64,000 bases of DNA, from the NCBI GenBank assembly GCA_963971535.1, contig OZ020589.1, positions 74,731,811 through 74,795,810 on the forward strand, written 5' to 3'. The notes beneath the pieces are model-generated. The model made no database searches and had not been told where the DNA came from. It saw only the letters and a list, made by a program, of their open reading frames with translations. Positions 20,817-32,810 of the stretch are shown in pieces. Position numbers and translations under genes: made by a program. Source of the stretch: Notolepis coatsorum. Lineage: Eukaryota > Chordata > Actinopteri > Aulopiformes > Paralepididae. Position 1 is the stretch's first letter. The number at the start of each line of letters is the position of its first letter.

Positions 20817-22726
20817 GCAAGATTCAAACTTAAATACTCAGCTTTGCCATAGGCACAGCTGCACTGAATCAGGTGCAATCATGCCCACACACCTGCCAAC
20901 CCATGAGGCAATTAACCACAGAGGCCAGTGATTGACAGCTATCTGTAAAGTGTCACAGCCAACTAAGTGACACTGGTTAGTATGACATCCTGTTCTTATA
21001 TATGATTATGAGGAATGTCTGTAGATTCTTCCTCCCACTTGTGAAAAAAACTGTGAGAACTGTGGACTCTGGAACCGTAACTTGTGTACACTACAATATC
21101 TTGCATGATCTTGGAGAGTGGAGTCAATGGAATCAATACAAAAGGTTTATTGTATATATTTGCTATCATCTAGGCATATGTTACTATAGGTGTCTAGATG
21201 TGATATGTATTATGGCTGGTAATGCCCCGTCAGAAAGGAAACACGTTATGTGTAAACGAGTGACACTTTGTATAATATTCTTATGTTTATTATATATGAT
21301 TGGAGCTATGTATATGACCTGTATATTCTTTATACACTTTAAAACCAAACTCTGGTTGGAAGACAGTGATTGTGTGAATCTAACCTCTTCTGCTTAAGAA
21401 TGAATTGCCTGGTCTGCATAGAGGTGTCTGTAAGAGCAAGCCTACAGTAGGGAGTTAACCATAAGAATGTGACCTTGCCAGGCAGGGCCCCTTCCCTGAG
21501 CTCTCCGGCCGGCAGACGCATGGTTAACAGGCTAACCCTTTGTATGTTCTGAATAAAGATGAAAAGTGGAGGGACTTTCTCATACTTAAAAAAAAACTAG
21601 GTAACTGACGCAAGTAAAAGAAGGCGGGGAGTCCATCCTTACTACGTATTGTACGTTGGTTGGCTAGTTAAATGACATCCCTGTGACATCACTGTTTTTA
21701 GACCAATCGAAATATAATACAGGATCAATATAAAAATGACTGTTGCGCCTTCGAGAGCCAGATTTTTGAGAGATTTTATGGAGATGACTGAATTCTGATA
21801 TATTGTGAGCAGAAACCTTTGTACTTATAAACATGAAACTGTGCCTTTAATGTAATCTTGTACTTTTAAAAAATAAAACACCCTTCTTTTGGAACACACC
21901 TTTTTGCTTCCATTCTTCTAACTGAAAGACGACGGGTAAGCATTGAAATGTTTTTTTGCATTGTAACTTTACCCATTGCTTCGTAATGTTCCTGATTTAT
22001 GATGTAAAAACTTTAGAAGTGTGGCTTTATCCAGACGGAGACCTAAGGAGAGAAATATATATATATGTATATAGATTAAAAGTGGGTTCTGTATAATGGG
22101 ATTATCAAGTAAAGCCATACAGTGATAATACGTGTAAACGGATAAGGGAAATGGACCTCATCTGAATAAAAAAAGTCCTTCCCAGTGCAAATAAAATAAA
22201 AAGATTCCGCAACCCCAATCAATCGACCTAAGGTCGATGACTGGGTGGGGTCGGAACAGTGCATTCGCTATATCTTGTCGGTCAGTGAGTAACAACGACA
22301 GTTTGTAGACTCATTTGGTCCTGCATGTCAACCACTTCGCAGGACGCTGTTTGATGTCAAGATGAGCAGACCAATGAGTTATGAAGTTATTGATCTGACC
22401 TAAGACCTAGCGTGGGCACTTATTACTATCCCTCACAGGAGACGAAATAGACAGCTGTCCCTCACAGAAAGGAAAAATAAAGCAAAACCATGACACCGTA
22501 GGTATGTCTCTCCCCCCTCAACAGCTTCCACTCTCCAGCTGGTCACCACTCCCCAGGGCTGGCCAATATAAGGACTGAGTGTAATATTTAGTGGTGCCAT
22601 GGTCAAACAGGTTTTGTATTGCCCAGCGGTATTGTTATTTTGACGTGTTTTAAATTATTGTAATACACTCTTATCTTTTGATAAAGTCATGGTCCTGCTT
22701 GTCATGTTGCTTCAGGGATCTGAGAA
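20817..22726. other. Unassigned sequence, possible tropomodulin intron
   Basis: No gene recognised. Two polyadenylation-like signals are present (AATAAAG at 21551 followed by an A-rich stretch, and AATAAAA near 21877), and 21700-21900 has an LTR-like feel, but no paired repeat or domain supports a call. It would lie in the intron downstream (minus sense) of the tropomodulin exon if that gene is intact. Confidence 0.4.
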
Positions 22727-22761
22727 ATAACTTGTCTGGAGCTTTTCTCCAGACAAGTTAT
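22727..22761. repeat. Perfect 15-bp hairpin
   Basis: ATAACTTGTCTGGAG and its exact complement CTCCAGACAAGTTAT surround the 5-base loop CTTTT. No T-run follows and no gene context suggests a function. Confidence 0.85.
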
Positions 22762-23061
22762 GACAATAACATATAACACAATAATAATACATAAAAATAG
22801 TAATAATAAATTAAAGTACAACTTCCTTCGAGTGATATACTGTATCGCATTCACACAGAGTGATTTGGATTGATTTGACCACTGCAAATACAGTAGATGG
22901 ACTGTCAAACCTTTTAGCTGCAACCCATAGGTCGCTCTGTCAGTCCACAATAATTTCCCCACCCTCTAGTGGCCACAGGTTTCACCCTAAGAGGCTATAA
23001 TTGGGCATGGAGGTCAAGTGTGTGTGTGTGTTCATGGCAATTGGCTAAATGAGGGGTTCAA

Positions 23062-23138
23062 TTCAGGGTTCTAATAAGGGCACTAAAATAGTTATTATAT
23101 TTCATCCTCTAGATTATGTAGCTCTTCCTCTGTAAATG
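23062..23138 (-). pseudogene. Decayed partial copy of the tropomodulin exon
   Basis: This segment repeats 23197-23290 about 140 bp away: TAGGGTTCTAATAAGGGCAC, ATTTCATCCTCTAGA and GTAGCTCTTCCTCTGT. It covers intron sequence just past the donor and the 3' half of the exon, but the donor and the last coding bases (LEELDPD region) are replaced by TAGTTATTATA. It cannot encode the exon product. Confidence 0.75.
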
Positions 23139-23231
23139 TTCTATCCCTACTGGATTCCTAAAACCTCCAGTCCTCCCTCGTCTGCTCAGTGTACATTTAG
23201 GGTTCTAATAAGGGCACTAAAATGTACTCAC

Positions 23232-23368
23232 GTCAGGGTCCAACTCTTCTAATTCATCCTCTAGTCTCTGTAGCTCTTCGTCTGTCAGTTTATTCAGCAG
23301 TTCGTCCTCGTCGATGTCCCTGTACTTGTCCATCTCCTTCATCAGTGTCGACATGGTGGACAGCGTGC
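23232..23368 (-). CDS. tmod: Tropomodulin first coding exon
   Basis: The minus strand from the ATG at 23354 encodes 41 residues including KYRDIDEDELLNKLTDEELQ and LEDELEELDPD. This is the N-terminal tropomyosin-binding segment of tropomodulins, which cap actin filament pointed ends in sarcomeres and membrane skeletons. The exon ends cleanly in phase 0 with donor GTGAGTAC (minus sense) at 23231-23226. A candidate acceptor, ATCTCCAG, lies just upstream of 14 non-coding bases. Tropomodulin genes split after this LDPD/LDPE point, which supports a real exon. Paralogue not determined (tmod1-like at a glance). I found no further tmod exon in the window. Confidence 0.85.
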
Positions 23369-23813
23369 CTGGAGATACCATTAATGACACAAATAAGCCT
23401 AAAAAAGATAGGACATTCAAATAACCACTCCAAAGCCCAGACGTCAGCTGTTCACTGAAATCTGCAAAACGGTAGATAAGTAAGTCAGGTCAGAACTTGA
23501 CATTTCTTTTTATAATTTCAACTTGGTTTGTTTTTCAATGCATATAAAACATGGACATGGATATTTTGACACTCAAGACATACTCAAACATCTTTTCTAT
23601 ACATATCTGCATTGGAAAATAATAAATTATTTAATTACATTTGTATTTGTTCTGTTCATTGGAATGCACAGCTCTACAACGGCATAATTTCATAATAAAA
23701 ATCACCTCCCAATTTGTACATTCCATGAGTGAAAAGGAGCAGGGAGAAAAAAATCATATTTTTTATTCATACTTACTCAAAACAATAAATAAACAATAGA
23801 AATAGATGGTCTG
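23369..23813. other. Unassigned, presumed intron
   Basis: AT-rich sequence with no recognised element, upstream (minus sense) of the tropomodulin exon. Confidence 0.4.
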
Positions 23814-25440
23814 TCAATTATGCAAATTTAACAAGCAATACTTACAATAACATGAGAAAGAATTGTCATAGGCAAAGCTATTACCCCTCAACTTCATAAA
23901 GTCTTGTGAACATGTTCTTTCTTTATACATTTTCTTGAACTGAAAGATATTTGTACAACTCTTTAAATCATTCTGTAGAGAATTCCATAGTTTTACGCCA
24001 CATACTGAAATACACATCAGCTTTAAAGTAGTCTGCATACTGATGCTTAAAATTAAATTTCCTTCTATGGTTCTCGTCCTCAGAACTAGAAACAAACAAC
24101 ATAATATCTGTAACTCAACTATAGCTTTACGTTTCATAATTCCTGACTTAATAAACAGACTGTTGGTGTGTTCTCTTGAATCCACGTTTTGAACAATTCT
24201 TCATATTCTGCTTTTTTATGTTTATGTGTGTGTTGCCCCACACTTCTACACAGTAACTATATAATAAGTGAACAATACAGAATTCGCATTGCCTTGTATA
24301 GTCTAACACATCATTTGCTTTGTTCAAAACATAAATATTCTTAGACACCTTTGTTTTTACATATGTTATGTGAGATTTCCATGACTAATTGGTATCCATT
24401 ATTACACCCAAAAATCTAAATTCAAATACTCTTACCTATATCAATTCCATCTATACACAGTGAAACATTTTCATCCTTTTTTTGTATTTGTTTCATCTGC
24501 AAACAAAACAAACTGCAATATATTTGACACTTCACAAAATAAATAGTTTAGGGCCCAAAACCGAGCCTTGTGGGACTCCACATTCAATCTTCATACACTC
24601 AGATATATTAGCAGCAAACGGTATTGTTGTCTATTATAGCCACGTAACAAGTTTAGGACTACTCCTACTACTACTAGTATGTATATAATTTTTTTATTCT
24701 AATTGTTAAAGTTGTGATCTATGGTATGAAAAGCTTTTTTCAAATAAATAAATACCCATATTGTGTATTTCTTACCATATATTGCTGTTGTGATTTCTTC
24801 AATGATGTTTGTTAATGCTAAAGCTGTAGATCGGTTTGTCCGAAAGCCATATTGACTCTCACTCAACAAGCTATTCTTTTCAATAAAAATAAATGTTTCT
24901 ACAAACAGTTTTTCAAGCACTGTTTATCTTCAGTTTTAAGAAGTGGGTGGAATAACCTTTGCTATTTTCATTTAAAGTCTGAAAAGAAAGATTGAAAATA
25001 TAGCATAGAGGTTTAATTATACAATCGATAGTTTGTTTCACTATAATCATGTCAATCCCATCACTATAGTTGATTTTGCTACAATGGATCTAATTTCATT
25101 TTCACTCACCTCTCCACGAAACATAGACTGCAACACTTTACTTCCGCTATTCCAGCCTCCCTCTGTTTGGCCATCATTGTGTAAGATTAGGCCCAACATT
25201 TACAAAAAAGGAATTCAATTCATTCATGTTTTTAATAATCTTATTACTGTCATTAATTAAATGGTTTGGCATTTCCTATTATACTGTATTGTTCAGTATT
25301 TTCCAATTCCATTTGACATTGTTTTTATTTTATTTTAACATTTTATTATAATATTCTTTCTTGGCTTGTCTCATAAGTCCATTTATTTTTGTAAACGTTG
25401 TATTGCTTTTCAGCTGTCTTTGTTCCGAATTTTATGAAAT
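23814..25440 (-). mobile_element. Degenerate CR1/L2-type LINE ORF2
   Basis: Minus-strand fragments in ORF2 order: a linker (INGLMRQAKKEYYNKML near 25380; FVNVGPNLTQ near 25190), RT (LSESQYGFRTNRSTALAL; FIYLKKAFHTIDH; GVPQGSVLGPKLF near 24560; FADETN near 24490), then YCVEVWGNTH and a C-terminus with CGVKLWNSLQND and IFQFKKMYKER. The catalytic FADD reads FADE and the first catalytic Asp is replaced in YLKKAF. Many frameshifts. The C-terminal part matches the fragment at 30350-30945, so both are one family. Confidence 0.8.
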
Positions 25441-25591
25441 AATGAAATGTTGTTCAAATGAAAATAAATATATATTTATTAATTTATTAAATGTATTTTA
25501 CAGCTAATTAAGTAAACCTGAATACAAGCTTTTTTTTTGTGTAGAGCTTATTGAAATAAGCCTGAATTGTAGAGCTCAGATGAAGAACCTG

Positions 25592-26096
25592 TTACCTTCT
25601 GGTGAGGTGTAGAGCGGAGTGTGTGGGGGGTAGGACCCAAACACTGGACAATGATGAGTGAGAGAGACGAAGGGGTGAGGATCAATAATGCTTTTACTAG
25701 CAAGTGTAACGGGGAAGCCCGTGAGTATATCCACAGTCACAGAAACAGGGGTGTTGACAAGTGACTGTGGCATTACGGGCTGGTAAGTTAAACTCACTTC
25801 CTCATAACAGGGTTAATAGACGCATAGGTACGGTACATAGCAGTGGATTCACTTCTTAGTGCAGCGGCCTATGTCGTCGGCCGCGGCGCGGGAGCTCCCC
25901 TGTTCGACTCCCCCTCGGGACATTAGCATTTAACATCAACGCAGAGTGAACCAATACGATCCGTCACACAAGGCACAAACAAAGGAACATTAAACGGCAC
26001 AAACAAAAGCGAACTTCAAAACACGGAAACAAAACCTCTATGCTGGAAAATGGGACTGGATTTACAGGAACGGACTCATGGGGAAATACTGGATAC
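25592..26096 (-). mobile_element. LTR-like repeat, part split off by the 17-kb insertion
   Basis: Read on the minus strand this continues from 43128-43579 after removal of the 17-kb hAT unit: CCTGTATCCAG at the break, then TATTTCCCCATGAGTCC, CAGTCCCATTTTCCAGC and so on. It looks like part of a gypsy-type LTR family common in fish. A tRNA-like block with GTTCGACTCCC at about 25905 lies inside. The outer left limit is uncertain. Confidence 0.55.
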
Positions 26097-26513
26097 TAGG
26101 GATGGGCATTTTTAAGAAAAATCCAGATCGATTGATCGCATGATATACGCGAGTGATCGTGCATTCCTCGTGGAGGAAAACGCTGTACAAAATAAACGTC
26201 TTTTCCGGTGTTTTAGACTTTGCTCTTTTATTTTTAAACCCCCCGACCACCGGAAGTATTGTTGTTATTATCGCTAGCGGAACCTATCTATCTATGAGCG
26301 GACAACTTGTGTCGTCCGGTTCTGTGTTTTTGAATAAAACATTTTTTATAAATGTTTTTATTATATTTTCTTTTCAAACATAGAACAAAATATTACAATA
26401 TAATAACAATGACATTGACAACATTGACAATACCAACACTAGCAATAACAAGAACAATAATGACAGTAAGAATAATAAAAAAGGAATATAGACTATACAA
26501 AACATTAACACAG

Positions 26514-26935
26514 GGGCGGCTGGGTGGCGCAGCGGTCTAAGCGCTCGTCACCAACACGTGAGACACCGGTATCGAATCCGGCTGTCAGCGTCATACTGAC
26601 TCAATTGGCAGAGTCAGCGGTGGTAATCTGGTCATTGTAAACAGCGAATCCTACAGGTCGGTCAGGGCGCCTGCACAGCAAGGACAGGAGATGTCGAGGG
26701 TAGTGTGAGCCTCCCACACGTTACACCTCGCCAATGAGAGTCCGCGCTGGCAGGTGAAAAGAAGTGGCTGGCTGACTCCGCATGTATCGGAGGGGACATG
26801 CGATATATTCTTCAACCCTCCCTACGACCGACCAGTGGGGGGCACATGCGAGCAACGATCAAGACAGGGGAGGGGGGAATCGGCATGACTAAATTTGGAT
26901 TGCAGAAAAACAGAAAAAGTGGATAAAAAAAATAA
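26514..26935 (+). mobile_element. tRNA-derived SINE, copy 2
   Basis: A full copy: A box GGGTGGCGCAGCGG at 26522-26535, B box GGTATCGAATCC at 26578-26589, tRNA-unrelated body, and an A-rich 3' end. A 15-bp duplication (AAAACATTAACACAG) lies at 26499-26513 and 26936-26950. Same family as 6759-7204. Confidence 0.92.
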
Positions 26936-27038
26936 AAAACATTAACACAGACTTGACAAGAAACAAACAAACAAAGAATATGGCTCAAGTACATGTTGGT
27001 TAGAACATGTATAATGGGACTATGGGAGTGGCCGTTAA

Positions 27039-28377
27039 CTCATTCAGCGCCGGAGCTATATGTGTCATAATCACGGCGAGAGCCTTCTTCACCCTTCCAC
27101 ACCCTTATATGGGCAGCATCCGACCCCTGCATTCCCATGCTGCCAGAGGGGGATCAATCAGCGCGGCTGTGAGGGATTCCCTCATCATCAAACCCCTACT
27201 TCAGCCCACGGATCCTGCTCACCCTCGTCGCAGTGTTAACCTAACAACCTAGGACCACCTCTCCCGAGACACCACCCACCTGGACGCTCCTGCGCTGCAC
27301 GAGGAGTGCACCTACTCGCATCTACTTGCACATTCCTGTACAATAATACCTGTCTGCTTGGTGCCTACATTAAACCAACCTAAAACGCTCCATTCTCTCT
27401 CCTCCTGTGTTCTGCTATTGGGCTCCGCCACTGCTGCCCTAACAATATGCCCGATATAGGTCTAGATGGCCACCGCTTTAATCAATGGGAGGAGTGGGGG
27501 ATTTGCAAGTGCTTAATATATATCGTAAATTATGGCTATGGGTCTAATACACTCGTCGATTATCAGTGAGTTGCTTGCAGTCAACATGTATGAAACGGAT
27601 TGTTTTTTCATCGGTACGTTTCCGTTTTATACCGTTTTGAATACGAGTATAGTTTTGGTGATTTCTAGTAATTCCAGAGAAAGACGCGATAATAGCCCTT
27701 TAGTGGAATACACAAAACACGTTGTAATTTTTCGGCTGATTATCGAATCTTCCTGAAATCAACGCTAGATCATAATTATTATCCTTCCTCATGCACGCAT
27801 GCAATGTTGTTTAGACCGGCGTGCCGCTCCCCCCCCTCCTCCCACCCAACGGAAAACAGCCACACATACACACACATATACAGTGTCAATCGGGGTAGAA
27901 ATACATATCAGATCAAAGATCAAATTTACATATGATGTTCTTACCTTGTATCTGATGTAATACAAAAGAGATAATCCAATTATCTGATCGCCATTTGAAG
28001 TACTGGGCGCGGAGGTCTGTGCCACGTTCAACAGCATTGCATATGAGGGGGGGGGGGACAGCCTCGCAGATCTATCGTTGAAATCAGGTTACCTCGCCCG
28101 ATTATTTAAACCACGCCCGCATGGCTTGGATCGTCCCAGAAAAAAAACGATACCATTCCCAGTGGAGTGCAATACCAGCCGGAAGGCGTAGGGGGCGGTA
28201 TTTGCCCTTTTGCGAGCTCAGACCCATTCCCAACGATAACATCAGGCTGGATGGATGAAAATGAATGGATATCGCTAATAAAATAAATAACGATTAAAAC
28301 CCGACTACTATACTCATGATTGGCGCTCAAGCGATGGCGAGTTAACCCGACTATCATCGGGTCTGGCGTTCAATGAG
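27039..28377. mobile_element. TTAA-flanked element A (piggyBac/Kolobok-like)
   Basis: Ends CTCATTCAGCGCC and its approximate complement GGCGTTCAATGAG are flanked by TTAA at 27035-27038 and 28378-28381. The right part (from about 27900) is homologous to 44879-45798, e.g. CCAATTATCTGATCGCCATT versus CCAATTGTCTGATCCCGATT, and shares an AAATACCGCC/AATACCGGCC block. No transposase. A 27060-27450 stretch looks unlike the rest and may be a further insertion. Confidence 0.65.
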
Positions 28378-28428
28378 TTAAGGAGTCGGCTCCCGGCCAG
28401 TGTTAGGACCATTGGACTGAAATAGACT

Positions 28429-28650
28429 GTGTGTGTGCGGTGTGTGTGTATGTGTGCTTTATATATGTGTTTTACCTATGTGTGTGTGTATGATCTATGT
28501 GTGTTTTATGTGTGTGTGTTTAGTATGCCTGTGTATTTTATGCGTGCATGTTTCATATGTGTGCGAGTGCATGTGTGTTCTGTGTGTGTATGTGTATGTG
28601 CGTGTTGTGTGGATGTGTGCTTGTACATGTATGCACCTTTACATTCATTA
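28429..28650. repeat. Degenerate TG-rich repeat
   Basis: About 220 bp of TGTG/TATGTG words. The overlapping Cys/Val/Met-rich frames are translation of this repeat. Confidence 0.9.
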
Positions 28651-28711
28651 TGATACCCTCAGCAACGATACAAGCACCGACAAAACAGAACAGGGCAGTA
28701 TTCGTCTATAG

Positions 28712-29535
28712 CAGGGGTCTCAAACTCAATTTACCTGGGGGCCGCTGGAGGTAGAGTCTGGGTGAGGCTGGGCCTATCAAATATTCCACAAAAAAGGGGT
28801 TTCAAGTATTAAAAAAAAAGTACAACTGATCCAATCTTCTCAATCTTTAGCAATAACATTTCAGAACATGGACAGTTCTTCAGAACATGAACGGTTCTTC
28901 AGAACATAGGCTTCTCAGTGGTTCTTTTACTGGCCATCTTTGAACATGCCACATTTTTCTACTAGCTGCTTGCTGGCGAAACTAGGCTACTAGCTACATT
29001 TATCTCACGGAGATAAAACTGGGAACGAGGTTACTAGCTACAATACCTGCAGATTAGACTACCTGTAGATGCGCTGTCAACTCTCGCTCTGACTCGAACC
29101 GTTGAAAGAGACTCTGCCTCTGATTCGCAGACTGTGGGTGGGGGGGGGGGGGGGGGGGGGAAGGCTGACGGGATGCTGAATGTGATTGGACCAGAGTAGA
29201 CAGACACAGACAGTGGAGCAGTGCTTGCAGAGGAGATAGCGGAGAATTTTGAGGATGCCTGCCATACGCACTGGGTGACAGGATATATTTTCCTTCCACT
29301 TTACTTGGTATCACTCCGGAATCACATTTCAACCAAGTCACTAACGTAACGTTGCTGTCATGAGCCTGCGCTGTGGTAGCCTACAAGTGATCAAATAAAT
29401 AAAACTTCCAACTTGCGCAACGACTCGGCAAAACGTTGTGCCCGGTGCGCACTAACACTTAACTTTGATGTCAAGTAGGGGGCCGCAAAATATCATCCAG
29501 CGGGCCGCAATTGGCCCGCGAGTTTGAGACCCCTG
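28712..29535. mobile_element. hAT MITE with 8-bp target duplication
   Basis: Inverted ends CAGGGGTCTCAAACTC and GAGTTTGAGACCCCTG are flanked by GTCTATAG at 28704-28711 and 29536-29543. The CAGGGG terminus and 8-bp duplication indicate hAT. A run of about 20 G lies at 29141-29160 and no transposase is present. Confidence 0.93.
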
Positions 29536-29555
29536 GTCTATAGGGAGGCTATGGG

Positions 29556-29700
29556 CAGGGGTGTAGCTCCAGATTCTGGGCCCCATGAAAGAATGTATTT
29601 GTAGGCCCCCCGTGAATGCGAGCGCGCGTAAGCGCGCAAGCGGAAATTTTTTATTGGCCATTTTTGTATTGATGAAAACGCATAATATGGTTTTTACCTA
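29556..29700 (+). mobile_element. Possible hAT terminus
   Basis: CAGGGGTGTAGCTCCAG followed by TTCTGGGCCCC looks like a hAT left end. I cannot find the matching right end. Confidence 0.35.
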
Positions 29701-29833
29701 TACATTCTGATCAGCAGTTCAGCACCTGCACTGTTGGTGGGTGAGCCTAGTAAAGGATGTCGCATTGCGTTCATCTTCAATGAATGGACCAATGCAATAG
29801 TCTACCAAAGCCCCCCCTCTCTCTATATATATC

Positions 29834-30245
<412 letters not shown>

Positions 30246-30349
30246 TGCTAGATACCAATAAACAAACAAACAAAAATAACCTGCGTCACGAGCCTCAGAC
30301 GCATGGAAAAGAGAACAAAACTAAAAAATTTATAAAATCGGATACAGAG

Positions 30350-30945
30350 AAATTTATACCTGCTGTCCATATGTTCTCATTGTTCTGTCTTTAACGGTAT
30401 TTTTTAGTTGGAAAATATTTTTACAGTACTTCAACTCATTATAAAGAGAATTCCAGAGTTTGACTCCCACCACTGATATACACATCTGTTTTAGGGTTGT
30501 CCGTGCACACTTTAAAATGACCTTCCCTTCTATGCTCTCCATTCTGTGATATGAGGACAAACCTGTTTTGTAGATTGGCTGGTAATGCTTTACTTTTGGC
30601 CTTGTGCATAACTACTAATGTCTGTAACTTAACTAGCTCTAGCAATTTCAATAATCCAGAATTAATAAATATGTTTGTGTTCTCGATAGTCTGCTTTACA
30701 AATAATCCTAATAGCTCTCTTCTGTAGGAGATACAGTGGTTTTATATTACTCTTATAGGTGTTACCCCATACTTCCACACAGTAATTAAGATAAGGCAAT
30801 ATGAGTGCACAGTACAGTGTTCGCATTGCTTTGTTATCTAAAACATATTTAACTTTATTCACAATAAAAATACTCAGAAATTTGTTTCCTTACGTGTGCA
30901 ATATGAGGTTTCCAGGTCAAACCTTCACATGCACATGCATGTGAT
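30350..30945 (-). mobile_element. CR1/L2-type LINE C-terminal fragment
   Basis: Minus-strand reading: LTWKPHIAHVRKQIS, NKAMRTLYCALILPYLNYC, VEVWGNTYKSN, LQKRAIRIICK, then after frameshifts VGVKLWNSLYNELK and NIFQLKNTVKDR. Same family as 23814-25440. It abuts the L1 at about 30946, so one was inserted into or joined to the other. Confidence 0.8.
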
Positions 30946-32801
30946 GTATTCACAGGGAATGCAGTCCATGATAATATTGTGCCATGATCTCTTTGATGGG
31001 ACCTCATCCTTGATCCAGAATAAAATAATGTTTTTTCTGGCAGCAAATGTCAACAGATTGAACAGTCTCCTATGTTTGAAGTTGGCAATATGAATATCTG
31101 GGAGGCCTAGTAAGAGGCACAGGGGATCCAGTTTGATGGGGATCTGGAGTATATCAGAAAGTTCCTCTACAATGTCAATAGCTCTGGAGCTTTACACAGG
31201 ACCAAAAGCAGTGGACGTGGTTTCCAATCTCTATCTTGCATTTAAAGCAGAGTGGGGACGCATTGGCATCCATTTTACCTTTGAGGCCAGGGGTTATATG
31301 TATGCAGTGTAAGATTCTGAATTGAATAGATTTAGTGTGGTTGCAAACCGAGATTTTTTTTGCATAGGTCCACGTTTCCTGCCAGTTCTCGTCCGTAATC
31401 TCTGTGTCTAAATGTTTTTTCCAAGACTGTTTGGTGACAAGGGTGGATAAAGATGAATTGAGATTTAGCGTGCTATAGAAAATAGAGATTTGTCTTTTGG
31501 AGAGATGTAAGGAGAGGGCTTTCTCTACCTGCGAGGTGGAGCTATTGGTTAACAGTGAGGCGTCCTTGGTGATAAACTGTCTAATTTGTAAATATTTGAA
31601 AAATTCCGTTTTCAGTAAGCCATAGCGCTGCTGAAGCTGTAAGAAGGACATCAAGGTCTGGCCATCAAATAAATCACCAAGATTGGTTATGCCCTGCGTA
31701 TGCCAGATCCTGAAGCCACCGCCAATATGGCCCGGCTTAAAGTCAGCGTTGCCTACAATCGGGGTAAGAGGAGAAGTTAACTTAGCTCGGTTCTCCACCT
31801 TACGGACGGACCTCCAGGGGCTTGAATGAGCATAGCGTGATGGGGTTGGAACATAGTTTCCTAACAGACTTAAAGTCTTTGATAAATAGTAGGTTCCACA
31901 AGGTGGATTTAGATTGTGAAGATTCAATGTCTAGCCAGATTGAGAGTGGGTCTAGTTTGAGCCAGCCAACAAGCACCCTAAGGTGCGCTGCTAGTTGGTA
32001 ATGTCTTATATTAGGCAGGTCCAGACCTCCATCAACGCTATCCATCTGTAATTTGGCCATTTTCAGACGTGGTTTCTTCCCATTCCAGATGAACAAGCTT
32101 AGCCAGCCTTCTAGGACCTTGATAACCTTATTTGTTAACAGCACCGGAATCATTTGAAGAGGATATAACAGTCTAGGGAGTACATTCATCTTAATTAGAG
32201 CTATCCTACCCAGCCAGGAGATTGGTAAGGAGGCCCATCTAATTAAGTCTGCCCTTATAGTGTCTAAGAGAGGGGGGAAGTTGTCAAAAGTGGGTGTTAT
32301 AAACACTCCTAGGTATACAAAACCGGAGGGTGGCCAGCGAAATGGGAAGGGCTCAGGCAGGATCGGAATGGATTTCAGCGTCCCAAGTGGCATTGCTTCG
32401 GATTTGGTGAAGTTAATTTTGTACCCCGAGAAGGTTCCAAATGTGGAAATCATCCGGGTTAGACAGGGAATAGAAGAGTCGGGTTTGGATATGAAGATTA
32501 GTACGTCGTCTGCGTAAAGAGTAATTTTGTGCTCCCTTTCACCAACCCTGATGCCTGAGATCATGGCCGACTGCCTTATAGCCTGAGCAAGTGGTTCTAT
32601 GGCTATGTCAAAAAGCAAAGGGCTAAGAGGGTCCCCCTGGGGGTTCCCCTGTTGTAGGGGAAAGTTACTAGACCTAAGTCCGTTAGTCAAGAACGCAGCC
32701 ATCCGTGAGTTGTAAATAACCCTGACCCAGTCGATAAAGGTGCTTCCTAGGCCAAATTCTGCAAGGGTTAAAAATAGATACGGCCATTCTATACAGTTGA
32801 A
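30946..32801 (-). pseudogene. L1-type ORF2, C-terminal part of a split element
   Basis: Minus-strand frames give the RT (FNCIEWPYLFLTLAEFG; GNPQGDPLSPLLFD; ITLYADDVLIFIS, with the YADD box intact), the thumb (KMNVLPRLLYPLQMIP), a WLSLFIWNGKKPRLK motif typical of L1, a zinc-knuckle-like CFKCKIEIGNHVHCFWSC, and the tail LFNLLTFAARKNIILFWIK. At 32801 it breaks in mid RT, and the preceding residues (LSLDAEKA) are found at 41881 beyond the 9-kb insertion. One frameshift near 31850. Confidence 0.88.
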
Positions 32802-32810
32802 TGCTTTCTC

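Noticed and set aside
21002-21397. 131-codon hydrophobic frame
   Set aside because: No homology that I recognise, no start or splice context and AT-rich composition; chance frame.
20817-22000. Possible solo LTR or host 3' UTR with AATAAA signals
   Set aside because: No paired repeat, target duplication or coding sequence supports either reading.
25855-25925. tRNA-like block with GTTCGACTCCC
   Set aside because: A B-box-like word is present, but I could not fold a full cloverleaf with a matching acceptor stem, and it sits inside an LTR-like repeat.
28429-28711. Cys/Val-rich frames of 74-92 codons
   Set aside because: Translation of the TG-rich repeat in three frames.
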